Virus record (IMG/VR): IMGVR_UViG_3300047200_000128
Location: 1-39,699 of that record
Direction: 5' to 3' (one strand)
Source of the DNA: a virus
DNA: 39,699 nucleotides
Below are positions 13,500 through 21,113 of this stretch, piece after piece. The stretch's first letter is position 1. Every line of letters starts with the position of its first letter. The translations under genes were made by a program, and so were the position numbers. The notes under the pieces were generated by a model that was not told the origin of the DNA, searched no databases, and saw only the letters and a list, made by a program, of their open reading frames with translations.

Positions 13500-15953
13500 A
13501 TGAATTATAATCCGTTAGACGACGAAGAAGAACGCAAAAGACGAGAAGCCGCTATAGCGGCTATGGGCGACAACGAACCTGTAGGCAGAGGTCCTGTAGA
13601 TCCAAGTTTTATGGATACTGCTGGGCAATTTATTGGCAACAGAGTTGATTCTGCTATGAACAGAGTTGGACAGGCTGGTAATACATTGATGAATCCTCAA
13701 GCGGCTTTACAACAACGTATGGCTAATGAACAAGAACAAGAAGCAGCCGATACTGAAGTTAGAACACAAACTACTAAAACTTATGGTGATGGCAGTCAAG
13801 AACGAATAGTAAAAACACAGGTTCCTTCTGGTCAAGCACAACAACAAGCACAACAAGCACCTATGGGTGCTATGATGGGTCCTGTTGTTCCAAATAGTCC
13901 TGAAGCACAACAACAAGCACAGCAATTTGCTCAGGCAATGGCACAAGCACAACAACCAAACCGTGGATTGACAACACCTATCGCAGGTATGCCAGATAAT
14001 TTATCTGCTCAAGGTGCTATTTCACCACAGGCAGCACAACAACGCCCTGTAATGGCACAATTACCACAGCCTGGACCAGCAGTTCAAGTTGCGGGTGCTA
14101 CACAAATGCCACCACAGGCAGGACAAGTTGCGGGTGCTCCTGGTGCCAGTTTAGCACAGGCAGGTGCTCAGGCACAGGCACAAGCACAAGCACAGGCACA
14201 AGATCAAGAAAATGGTATCAGCCAACAACCCGCACCCTGGGTTCAGGCTGCCAATGATGCTGGAACTAATTTAACTAAATTATTTGATGTAGCCGCAAAA
14301 CATCCAGAAAGCCGTGATATGATTATTGGCAAAATGGAATTAGCGTTAAAAAATAAAACCAAAGAAGATGAAGCAATGGATATTATAAAGGACGCTCAAA
14401 ATGGCGGACTTAAAGGATTAAACAAACTTCAACAAGCAATCAGACCAGAAAAAGGCAAAGCCAAAGAAGAAGTCACGGTAAATGATTATCTTAAAGCATA
14501 TATGTATAAGCGTTTGGGTTTAGATGCTATGGCTGCTGATGTTCAAAACAAAATTATTGGCAAAGATACAAAATTTGGACAAGTATCAATTGCTGGTCAA
14601 AATTGGCAAGTAGAAACCGATCCAAGCGGACAAATTATCAGAGCCAAAGATGATGAAGGAACTATTGCCACAGAAGCAACTTTAAATAAACTCAGAGCCA
14701 GCGGAGTTAAATCTGGTGGTCAAGCATATGGATTTACTGGCGAATCAAATACTATTCCTGTTGGTCAGCCTGATGCTGGTCAAGAATATCGTCAAAGAAC
14801 TAATAGTGTTAGCGGTGCTATTGAAAATGTTATTACTACTGGTCCTAATGCTGGTACATTATATGGCGGACCTCCTGGTGCTGCGAAAAGTGTTAGCACG
14901 GCTTACGCTAAAGCAGTCAATCAAGCGTTTATTGACTCTGAAACTAAACCTACACTTGCGGCTTCTACTGAAGCATTGAAAAACGCAGGAATGTTGGGTG
15001 AAGACACTTATAATAGAACGTTGGAATCTATTAAACGCAGAGCACCAGATATTTTTAGACAAATTAGTTCAGGACAAGCAGGCACACCTCCAGCACCTAC
15101 TGGCACTGGTGCTACAACTGGCGATAACGCTAAAATGTTGGATAGTTTAAACAGAGATTTAGAAGCTAATACTCGTGAAGTGTCACGATTACCTGCTAAT
15201 GATCCACGCAAAAAAATATTAGCAGAAGAACGCACAAGAACTGAAGCAAGAATCGCAGAACTTGGTGGCAGAGTAGCCCCAAGCGTAGGCGGTGGTACTC
15301 CTGCTCAAGGTGGCGGTGATAGTTTAACTACAATAAAAGGCAAACAAGAAACTGCTGTTGCTATTGATAAAGCAAAACAACAATCCGACATCAACGTTGC
15401 CGAAGCCGCTAAAACAGAACGAGTTAAAGAAAACGCTAAAACTATTGATGCTAAATTAGACCAATTGACAAGTACGCAACGAGTGGCTGATGCTGGCATA
15501 CAAAACTTACAAAGTGGTAATCATTTATTTGGTGGTGGAACAAATCAAATTGAATATTTTAGACAAGCAAATATTCCGCTACAAGAAAGAACTGCTAATT
15601 TTGGCAACACTCAGGCAATTCTTAAATTGGCTGCTACAGACAATTTGGAAACTTTATCCAAGTATATTAAACCATTGAGTAATAGTGATTTGGCATATAT
15701 TGAAAAATTTAATATCAATGAACGTTCAAGTCCTGCCGAAGTTGAAAAATGGCTGGGACATTATTATCGTGCGGCTTCTGCGGCATATCAACGACAAGCA
15801 GATTTATATAACAACCCACAAGCCCCTGCTGGTAAAGCACCACCACCATTATCACCAAGTGGCGGACTCGCAAGTCAAATTCCAGGACAAAATCCTGCTG
15901 CGGCTTCATTGCCAATTCGAAAATTTAATCCAGCAACGGGAAGAATCGAATGA
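13500..15953 (+). CDS. Large internal virion (ejection) protein, Gln/Ala-rich
   Basis: 817 residues. Acidic/basic N-terminus (NPLDDEEERKRREAAIAAMG). Residues about 110-240 form a low-complexity QQAQ / AQAQAQ region, then a helical domain (about 245-330), a more globular middle (about 360-500), a charged coiled coil (about 560-660) and a C-terminal helical domain (EYFRQANIPLQERTANFGNT, and EVEKWLGHYYRAASAAY). The composition and its position between the small internal protein and the AAA+ ejection-type protein, which it overlaps by 4 nt, suggest an internal core or ejection protein. No lysozyme or transglycosylase motif was found. Confidence 0.6.
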   Translation: MNYNPLDDEEERKRREAAIAAMGDNEPVGRGPVDPSFMDTAGQFIGNRVDSAMNRVGQAGNTLMNPQAALQQRMANEQEQEAADTEVRTQTTKTYGDGSQERIVKTQVPSGQAQQQAQQAPMGAMMGPVVPNSPEAQQQAQQFAQAMAQAQQPNRGLTTPIAGMPDNLSAQGAISPQAAQQRPVMAQLPQPGPAVQVAGATQMPPQAGQVAGAPGASLAQAGAQAQAQAQAQAQDQENGISQQPAPWVQAANDAGTNLTKLFDVAAKHPESRDMIIGKMELALKNKTKEDEAMDIIKDAQNGGLKGLNKLQQAIRPEKGKAKEEVTVNDYLKAYMYKRLGLDAMAADVQNKIIGKDTKFGQVSIAGQNWQVETDPSGQIIRAKDDEGTIATEATLNKLRASGVKSGGQAYGFTGESNTIPVGQPDAGQEYRQRTNSVSGAIENVITTGPNAGTLYGGPPGAAKSVSTAYAKAVNQAFIDSETKPTLAASTEALKNAGMLGEDTYNRTLESIKRRAPDIFRQISSGQAGTPPAPTGTGATTGDNAKMLDSLNRDLEANTREVSRLPANDPRKKILAEERTRTEARIAELGGRVAPSVGGGTPAQGGGDSLTTIKGKQETAVAIDKAKQQSDINVAEAAKTERVKENAKTIDAKLDQLTSTQRVADAGIQNLQSGNHLFGGGTNQIEYFRQANIPLQERTANFGNTQAILKLAATDNLETLSKYIKPLSNSDLAYIEKFNINERSSPAEVEKWLGHYYRAASAAYQRQADLYNNPQAPAGKAPPPLSPSGGLASQIPGQNPAAASLPIRKFNPATGRIE

Positions 15954-18610
15954 CACAAAGAATCGAAGTACCTGGTATGGGTATTGTCGAGTTCCCAGAC
16001 TCGATGAACGATGATCAAATTGCGGCTGCCATTAAACAAAATATGGCACAGCAACCGCCTGCGGCACCTAAACAAGAATCTATGTTTAGTGCTACAGGAT
16101 TACCAGCCAAAGCGATGGGTGCTTTTGAAACAGGTTTATCTACATTAAGCGGATTAGCGGCTGTGCCAGCAAGTGCGGCTGCTGGTATTTACGGAACACT
16201 AACCAGTGGAAAATATGGAACCCAAGAAGGTATTAGAACTGGTGATGCGTTAGCCAGACAAGTTCAAGAAAAAATGACATATCGTCCTACTACAGAAAAA
16301 GGTCAAGAATATGTACAAAATGTTGGTCAAGCATTCGAAGCCAGTAAAATACCGCCAATTATGGCTGGTCCTATGGGTATGGTTGGTCTTGGCGGTGCTG
16401 GAGGAAATACTATTCCCAACGCAACCAGATATGCGGCTGGCAGAGCCGTAAATATACCAAAACAAACATATACTGGATTTACTGGAAGTTTAGGTAGTGC
16501 CGAAAACAGACTAATTGCCAAACCTGGCACTTTAGAAGCAGATATACCAGTTTATCAACGTCCAAGTGCGTTAGAACCTGCTGGCAATCAATATATACCC
16601 GATCCTGTATTACAACAAATGAGAAATCAACAGATTACTCCTGAACAAGCCCTTCAAGGAATGGAAAATTGGAATCCTGCCCAAAAAGCCGCATTAGAAC
16701 GCACCAAAGGTATGGTGCCATTAGCAGATCAAAAATGGCAGGGTGTTGGTGAAATATTAGCACAACCATATCAAAGTTGGAAAACTGCTTTACCAAGTTT
16801 ATTGGCTAATGTCGGTGTTCCTGGTTTAGCAGGCTTATATGCTGGCGGTCCTGTTGGTGCTGCCTTGGGTGTATTAGGAAAAATAGGCTTAAATACCGCA
16901 CAAGCAATTAGAACTGGAAATAAAATTCGTGGTGCCAATGAATTAGAAAATGTTGGATTTACTCGTATGACAGATGCTGAACGAGCAGCATTAGCACAAG
17001 CACAAAAAAATCCACAACCATTAAGTCCAGGTCCTATGCCTACTGGTGGAACACCACCACAGACACCACCACCTGCTGGTGGAATGCCACAAACACCACC
17101 ACCAGGTCCAGCACCTATGGGTGGAGCACCTTCTATGGCTGCTCAAACTCCTGCGGCACAAGCGGCTGCGGCTACAACACAGGCTAAAGTACAGCAAACT
17201 ACTGGTGCGGCTGTTCCACAAGCAGAACCACCTATACCACAACCAAAGCCGCAAGCGGCTGCGGCTCCTGCTGTAGAACCAGTGCCGTTAGAAAAATGGG
17301 AGCAACAACGATTACCTCATAAAAATACACCTGTTATTGAACAAGCATTACAAGAAAAAATTGCCACAGATCCAAATCTTGCTGGTTTTGATAAAAATTA
17401 TGTTGTTCCATCTACATTGAGACAACCAGTAAATGATTTTGTCACAGGTAAAACACCAAATATTGTAGCATATGGTGGACCTGGAACTGGTAAAACAAGT
17501 ATGGCTGGTGAATGGCTGGCAAAAAATCCAGGAGGTAAAGTTGTATATTTGGATTCTAATAGTTTTAATGCTAAACGAGCAAGCGGTTTAATTGAAAGTA
17601 ATAAAACCGCACCAGGAAAAACCTTGTATATTATTGATGAAGCAGATAAGTTTGGTAAAAAAATTAGTGCCGAAACTGGTGCCGAAACCTCAAATCCTGC
17701 CCAATTGAGGAATTTAGCAAAATTAAAAGACAATACAGCAAATAGTGTGTTTTTAGCAACTACCAATGATATTAAAAATATACCAGAAATGCTTAAACCA
17801 GGTAAAGGATTTACTTCAGTAAATGTAGACCATCCACTAACTCCTGCCGAACGACAGACATTTGCCTTAAATATTGCTAAAAAGTTTAATGTAGATAAAA
17901 CTCCTGCGGAAATACAAGCAATAGCAGATAACCCTGCGTTAAAAAGTTTTAGGGATATTAAAAACGCTGTTAGTGAAGGTTATAGTTTGAAACGTCCACC
18001 ATCATTTGGTAATGCTCCATTAAAAGGCAGAGTAGATTTACCTGACCAACTAACTACATTGATTGATAATTTTAATGATAACGCAACAAGTAAAAATGTT
18101 TTAATATTTGATAAAAGTGCGTTTAAGGCAGATCCTAAATTATCCGAAAAATTAAATAAGGCTCATCCCATTACTTCAATGACCGACGCTGACATTATTC
18201 CAGAAATGATGATTAAAGGTAGTGCTACAAGTCCAACTTATCGTGTAGTTATTAGAACTAAAGAAGATGCCAGACAATTGTCAAGTTGGAAAGGTACTTT
18301 GGAACGCTCTAACGAATATGAATTACCAACAAGACTTATTATTGAAGATCAATATGGATTATTAGATCCTGCTATACATAGTCGTGCTGAGATGGTTGAT
18401 AAATCATATTTTACTAAACCAGCAGTAAATGCCAAAGCCGTAGATGTTGCCAAGGCAATACAACGTGGTGAAGATTTAGGTATTGTTAAATCACCTAAAA
18501 CACAACCTGAAGTAAAATATAACCATCCTTGGGAAATGCGTAGAGCACTAACTGGCACTATGCCTACAGAACAATTAGAAGCGTTGATTAAGAAAACATT
18601 CCCAAAGTAA
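15950..18610 (+). CDS. Ejection-type virion protein fused to an AAA+ ATPase
   Basis: 886 residues. Residues 1-30 (IEVPGMGIVEFPDSMNDDQI) match the N-terminal signature of many phage internal/ejection proteins. Residues about 45-340 are Gly/Ala-rich with hydrophobic stretches that could insert into a membrane (about 53-85 and 278-315). Residues about 345-450 are a Pro/Ala/Gln linker. Residues about 500-680 form an AAA+ ATPase: Walker A GGPGTGKT at about 509-516, Walker B LYIIDEAD at about 559-566, sensor-1 LATTND at about 602-607, then a helical lid (LTPAERQTFALNIAKKF). The 200-residue C-terminal domain is unrecognised. It overlaps the upstream internal protein gene by 4 nt. Inference: packaged in the virion and delivered into the cell, where ATP hydrolysis could drive DNA uptake or remodel a host target. 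Confidence 0.7.
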   Translation: MTQRIEVPGMGIVEFPDSMNDDQIAAAIKQNMAQQPPAAPKQESMFSATGLPAKAMGAFETGLSTLSGLAAVPASAAAGIYGTLTSGKYGTQEGIRTGDALARQVQEKMTYRPTTEKGQEYVQNVGQAFEASKIPPIMAGPMGMVGLGGAGGNTIPNATRYAAGRAVNIPKQTYTGFTGSLGSAENRLIAKPGTLEADIPVYQRPSALEPAGNQYIPDPVLQQMRNQQITPEQALQGMENWNPAQKAALERTKGMVPLADQKWQGVGEILAQPYQSWKTALPSLLANVGVPGLAGLYAGGPVGAALGVLGKIGLNTAQAIRTGNKIRGANELENVGFTRMTDAERAALAQAQKNPQPLSPGPMPTGGTPPQTPPPAGGMPQTPPPGPAPMGGAPSMAAQTPAAQAAAATTQAKVQQTTGAAVPQAEPPIPQPKPQAAAAPAVEPVPLEKWEQQRLPHKNTPVIEQALQEKIATDPNLAGFDKNYVVPSTLRQPVNDFVTGKTPNIVAYGGPGTGKTSMAGEWLAKNPGGKVVYLDSNSFNAKRASGLIESNKTAPGKTLYIIDEADKFGKKISAETGAETSNPAQLRNLAKLKDNTANSVFLATTNDIKNIPEMLKPGKGFTSVNVDHPLTPAERQTFALNIAKKFNVDKTPAEIQAIADNPALKSFRDIKNAVSEGYSLKRPPSFGNAPLKGRVDLPDQLTTLIDNFNDNATSKNVLIFDKSAFKADPKLSEKLNKAHPITSMTDADIIPEMMIKGSATSPTYRVVIRTKEDARQLSSWKGTLERSNEYELPTRLIIEDQYGLLDPAIHSRAEMVDKSYFTKPAVNAKAVDVAKAIQRGEDLGIVKSPKTQPEVKYNHPWEMRRALTGTMPTEQLEALIKKTFPK

Positions 18611-18612
18611 GG

Positions 18613-18624
18613 TAAATAATAGTA
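18613..18624 (+). promoter_or_regulatory. TAAATA late-like promoter predicting a leaderless Dps-like mRNA
   Basis: GGTAAATAATAGTATG: TAAATA at 18613-18618, and the A of the ATG is exactly 6 nt after its last base. No Shine-Dalgarno can fit between motif and ATG, and the nearest purine run (AAGTAAGG) lies inside or before the motif. Confidence 0.5.
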
Positions 18625-19055
18625 TGAAAACAACTGAACAACTAACACAGGTCTTTTACGACAACTTCGTAGCATACTACAGAAGCCACGCTGCCCACGC
18701 AAATGTCACAGGCAGAAACTTTAGAAGCGACCACAAATTACTACAAGGTGTATATGAACGCAGACAAGCACAGATAGATGTCATAGGCGAACTATTACGC
18801 ACATTACAAGAAATGATGCCCACTGATTTACAAGAAATCATTGAAAACTCAGAACTACCCACAGATGCTATAGAAGGCTCGGCTGATGAGTTGCTACGAA
18901 TGGTTTTGGCTGATTTAGAACAATTATGCGGTTGCTTCCAAGAACTTAATGAAGTAGCAGAAGAAGATGAGCACGATGAGATTGCTAATTACGCACAAGA
19001 ACAGATTTTAGATTTGAATAAGAGTATTTGGATGTTGAATAGCACTTTAGAATAA
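18624..19055 (+). CDS. Dps-like ferritin-family protein
   Basis: 143 residues, all-helical. Residues about 7-60 (LTQVFYDNFVAYYRSHAAHA, then NVTGRNFRSDHKLLQGVYE and IDVIGELLRTL) match the Dps family pattern AHWNVxGxNFxxLHxxF. Compared with E. coli Dps, the ferroxidase ligands H51, H63, D78 and E82 have equivalents; D67 is Gln. Later helices (SADELLRMVLADLEQL; EQILDLNKSIWMLNSTL) match Dps helices, including the W-M-L near the end. Family members form dodecamers that oxidise and store iron and protect DNA. It has its own late-like promoter with no leader and converges tail-to-tail (9-nt overlap) with the acetyltransferase. Its short N-terminus lacks the Lys-rich DNA-binding tail of E. coli Dps. 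Confidence 0.7.
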   Translation: MKTTEQLTQVFYDNFVAYYRSHAAHANVTGRNFRSDHKLLQGVYERRQAQIDVIGELLRTLQEMMPTDLQEIIENSELPTDAIEGSADELLRMVLADLEQLCGCFQELNEVAEEDEHDEIANYAQEQILDLNKSIWMLNSTLE

Positions 19056-19535
19056 ACGCTTGTAAGCGTATGACCCACGCACATCATAACCTGCCTTTTG
19101 GTGAAGTTTAAGAAATGCTTGTTGGTCATTACGCATAGTAGTAGAACAGACGATAGGACTTTGACTCAATAATGCGAAACCTTCCCATAATTGTATCATA
19201 TCTTTTATTAGCATCACTCTGCTTCTACTTGTTAGGCGTAGATCAAGGTGTGCCATTCGCACCCCAACCATCTTATCGTCACTCCACGGAGCAAAATCGT
19301 TAGTCTTTGCCCAAGTGTAAGCAAGTAGATTCCCATTAGGTTCTACAGCAACGCTAAAGAGTTCGGTAGTAGGTTTATAGAATTGATTGATAATTGCCAA
19401 GGTAATATTTCGAGAATATGTAATTGGCTCAGGAGTAAAGATAGTATCTATTTCGGTTTGGAAGTTGGCTTCAGCCAAGGCTACAATAGCAGAGACATCT
19501 GTGCCTAAAGCTGGTCGCCAAATATATGAGTTCAT
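19047..19535 (-). CDS. GNAT-family N-acetyltransferase, the only reverse-strand gene
   Basis: 162 residues. The N-terminus IWRPALGTDVSAIVALAEAN is the typical first beta-alpha unit of GNAT enzymes. Residues about 80-95 (LFSVAVEPNGNLLAYTWAKT) fit beta 2-3, and residues about 140-160 (QAFLKLHQKAGYDVRGSYAYKRL) fit the C-terminal helix and strands. The acetyl-CoA motif (Q/RxxGxG/A) is not obvious, so the enzyme may be diverged. Substrate unknown; phage GNATs can modify host proteins or toxins. The start has AAAGGA on its strand (19542-19547). Its promoter region is shared, back to back, with the small terminase gene. Opposite orientation suggests a cargo (moron) gene. Confidence 0.65.
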   Translation of the reverse strand: MNSYIWRPALGTDVSAIVALAEANFQTEIDTIFTPEPITYSRNITLAIINQFYKPTTELFSVAVEPNGNLLAYTWAKTNDFAPWSDDKMVGVRMAHLDLRLTSRSRVMLIKDMIQLWEGFALLSQSPIVCSTTMRNDQQAFLKLHQKAGYDVRGSYAYKRLF

Positions 19536-19558
19536 TTCAGTTCCTTTCTGGTATTGTA

Positions 19559-19564
19559 TATTTA
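19559..19564 (-). promoter_or_regulatory. Reverse-strand TAAATA late-like promoter
   Basis: Reading the minus strand, GATTAAATATACAATACC (19567 down to 19550) is followed by AAAGGA and then ATG at 19535. This resembles CTAAATAATACAATAC plus AAAGGA before 12777. It is divergent from the TATAAATA at 19570 on the plus strand, only 6 nt away. Confidence 0.45.
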
Positions 19565-19569
19565 ATCTG

Positions 19570-19583
19570 TATAAATAATATTA
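19570..19583 (+). promoter_or_regulatory. TATAAATA late-like promoter predicting leaderless terminase mRNA
   Basis: TATAAATA at 19570-19577 is a full match to the T4 late core. ATG 19583 starts 6 nt after its last base (TATAAATAATATTATG). There is no Shine-Dalgarno between them. Confidence 0.6.
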
Positions 19584-19954
19584 TGACAAATAAAAAAATT
19601 GTTCCAACAAAAGCAGATCCTAATCCCAAAGGCGTGAATGCCAAGGGTGGATATCGTCCCAATGCTGGCAGACCCAAAGGCAGCAAGGATAATGTCACGA
19701 TCAAACATTTACTGGAAAATATCTATAAACAAACAAGTGGTAAAGATTACGAAGAACTATTGATTGAAGACTTTTTACAAGCCCGAAATCAAGGCGACAA
19801 ACAGACCGTGATTAAGTACCATAATCTTATCTTAAGCAAGGTTATGAATACCCTGACTAAAATTGAAGTCAATGAACCCGCAGATGCGATTGCGGCAAAA
19901 CAACTGGCATTTGCTGAAGCACTTGCCAAACTAACAGGCGTTAAGAACGTATAA
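19583..19954 (+). CDS. Terminase small subunit candidate
   Basis: 123 residues from ATG 19583 (MTNKKIVPTKADPNPKG). The frame is open further upstream, but that part crosses the promoter and has no ribosome site. A basic N-terminal stretch with GGYRPNAGRPKGSKDN is typical of phage small-terminase and related DNA-binding proteins. A helical region follows (EELLIEDFLQARNQGDKQTV, IKYHNLILSKVM), and the C-terminus is Ala-rich (AAKQLAFAEALAKL). It would recognise the packaging site and regulate the large subunit. The large terminase lies 2.2 kb downstream with six small genes between, which is more than usual. The small gene at 21875 is an alternative candidate. Confidence 0.6.
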   Translation: MTNKKIVPTKADPNPKGVNAKGGYRPNAGRPKGSKDNVTIKHLLENIYKQTSGKDYEELLIEDFLQARNQGDKQTVIKYHNLILSKVMNTLTKIEVNEPADAIAAKQLAFAEALAKLTGVKNV

Positions 19955-19963
19955 ATAATACTA
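19950..19963 (+). promoter_or_regulatory. TATAAATA late-like promoter predicting a leaderless mRNA
   Basis: TATAAATA at 19950-19957 includes the stop codon of the small terminase gene. ATG 19963 begins 6 nt after the last A (TATAAATAATACTATG). No Shine-Dalgarno can fit. Confidence 0.6.
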
Positions 19964-20124
19964 TGAAAAACGGACTATATGCCAATATAAATGCCAAGCG
20001 TGATAGAATCAAGGCTGGCAGTAAAGAAACAATGCGAAAGCCTGGTACCAAAGGTGCTCCTACAGCCAAGGCATTTACAGAATCGGCAAAGACAGCCAAA
20101 CCAGTTAAAAGGAAAACAAAATGA
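19963..20124 (+). CDS. Small basic protein (53 aa), unknown function
   Basis: Begins MKNGLYANINAKRDRIKAGS and is rich in Lys, Ala and Thr, with a KPGTKGAPTAKAF segment and a basic end. Short proteins starting with this kind of Tyr-Ala-Asn-Ile-Asn-Ala-Lys-Arg motif recur in aquatic phage packaging regions as I recall them, but no function is known to me. It is predicted to be leaderless. Its stop overlaps the next ATG (ATGA). Confidence 0.65.
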   Translation: MKNGLYANINAKRDRIKAGSKETMRKPGTKGAPTAKAFTESAKTAKPVKRKTK

Positions 20125-20411
20125 CAGATAAATTATCTTATGCTATCGGTGGTGCGGCTGCTAAAGGCTCACCAAACAAATTCAGTGGTAATCCTAACCA
20201 AAAAGGCAACCCTGACGCACTAATCAATAAAGGTCAAGGACCCAGAGGCGGTGGAACAGCAATGCCATACTGCGGACACGAAATGACCAAAGGTTCAAGT
20301 AATCCACAAAAGCGTCAAGCAGTCAGTGATGGACAAACTAAATCTATGCCTAATCTTGGCAGAGAAAAGTTTGACTTCGCCCGTGGTCCAACAAAAGGTA
20401 ATCAACTATGA
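20121..20411 (+). CDS. Gly/Asn-rich small protein, unknown function
   Basis: 96 residues, probably largely disordered and basic: a run with SPNKFSGNPNQKGNPDALIN, a RGGGTAMPYCGHE segment with single Cys and His, and a KFDFARGPTKGNQL end. It overlaps both neighbours by 4 nt (ATGA junctions), so it is translationally coupled. The upstream AAAAGGAAAACAAA serves as ribosome site. Its place in the packaging cluster suggests a minor virion or assembly factor, without further support. Confidence 0.65.
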   Translation: MTDKLSYAIGGAAAKGSPNKFSGNPNQKGNPDALINKGQGPRGGGTAMPYCGHEMTKGSSNPQKRQAVSDGQTKSMPNLGREKFDFARGPTKGNQL

Positions 20412-20743
20412 CAGCATTTATGATTGCTGGCGGTGTCACCATAGTTGCTCAAGACGACACAGCCACAATAAGTTTGGATGAAGCAACAAATACCGTCACT
20501 GGTAATAAAAATATCAGTGTGCTAAAAATAGATAATCCAAGTTTAGATACTAATCTTGGAATTACATTTAGTTTAACTGACGACCCTGTCGCATATGATT
20601 TAAGCAACGCTGTTGTTGTTCCAGCCCAGGGCACCGTATTTGTTCAAGTTGCTGGTGCTAACAACACAGGTCCAGTATATGTTCGTAATACTGGCGGTGG
20701 TTCTGGCGGTGCTTATGTTCAACCAGTAATATTAGTAGGATAA
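20408..20743 (+). CDS. Small beta-rich virion-type protein
   Basis: 111 residues, beta-rich with Ig-like spacing: MIAGGVTIVAQDDTATISLD, then ISVLKIDNPSLDTNLGITF and NAVVVPAQGTVFVQVAGANN, ending in a Gly-rich loop (RNTGGGSGGAYVQPV). It could be a capsid decoration or minor structural protein. No specific family is recognised. It is coupled to the preceding gene by an ATGA overlap. Confidence 0.6.
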   Translation: MTAFMIAGGVTIVAQDDTATISLDEATNTVTGNKNISVLKIDNPSLDTNLGITFSLTDDPVAYDLSNAVVVPAQGTVFVQVAGANNTGPVYVRNTGGGSGGAYVQPVILVG

Positions 20744-20753
20744 AGGAAAAATT

Positions 20754-21047
20754 ATGTCAAACCCACAAAGCAAACCAATCAATCAAAAGCGTGGACCTCA
20801 AACAGGCAACGCAGGCAACACTACAAAGCGTAATGCTTTTATGGATGCCAAATCAACTTCCAGCAGTGAGAAAGCAACTTTAGCCAATATGGTGACAAGT
20901 GCTTTAGAAATGCGTGGCAGAGGTGTAGCACCTAAAGTAAATCCAGCATTAGAAGGATTACACGAAAGAACTGGTCCTAAAACAAACCCAACTGCTAATG
21001 GTAGCAAACTACCAGCAAAATACAAAAAACCTACCACAAAAGGTTAA
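20754..21047 (+). CDS. Small basic, probably disordered protein
   Basis: 97 residues rich in Lys, Pro, Asn and Thr, with one likely helix (STSSSEKATLANMVTSALEM) in the middle and basic flanks such as KLPAKYKKPTTKG. AAAGGAAAAATT upstream supports the start. It ends 16 nt before the terminator/promoter element at 21053-21090, so it is the last gene of this sub-operon. Function unknown. Confidence 0.6.
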   Translation: MSNPQSKPINQKRGPQTGNAGNTTKRNAFMDAKSTSSSEKATLANMVTSALEMRGRGVAPKVNPALEGLHERTGPKTNPTANGSKLPAKYKKPTTKG

Positions 21048-21052
21048 AGTAG

Positions 21053-21060
21053 TATAAATA
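21053..21060 (+). promoter_or_regulatory. TATAAATA late-like promoter reading into the terminator stem
   Basis: TATAAATA at 21053-21060 is a full match. A start 6 nt downstream would be G21066, inside the left arm of the next hairpin. RNA from this promoter would carry only a GCAGTC/GACTGC stem at its 5' end. Confidence 0.5.
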
Positions 21061-21062
21061 AC

Positions 21063-21090
21063 AGAGCAGTCCAAGACTGCTCTTGTTTTG
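21063..21090 (+). terminator. Intrinsic terminator
   Basis: AGAGCAGTC (21063-21071) pairs perfectly with GACTGCTCT (21075-21083) around loop CAA, followed by TGTTTTG. It separates the small-protein cluster from the 254-residue gene. The U-run is interrupted by G, so termination may be partial. Confidence 0.7.
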
Positions 21091-21113
21091 TATAGTTATG
21101 AAAGGAAATTGAA

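Noticed and set aside
18624-19055. Reading the 143-residue protein as a tail assembly chaperone
   Set aside because: The spacing of His, Asp and Glu residues and the Trp-Met-Leu end match the Dps pattern better, and there is no tape-measure gene for a chaperone to serve.
19526-19582. Upstream start of the small terminase candidate
   Set aside because: It crosses the divergent promoter region, lacks a ribosome site, and the typical basic N-terminus starts at 19583.
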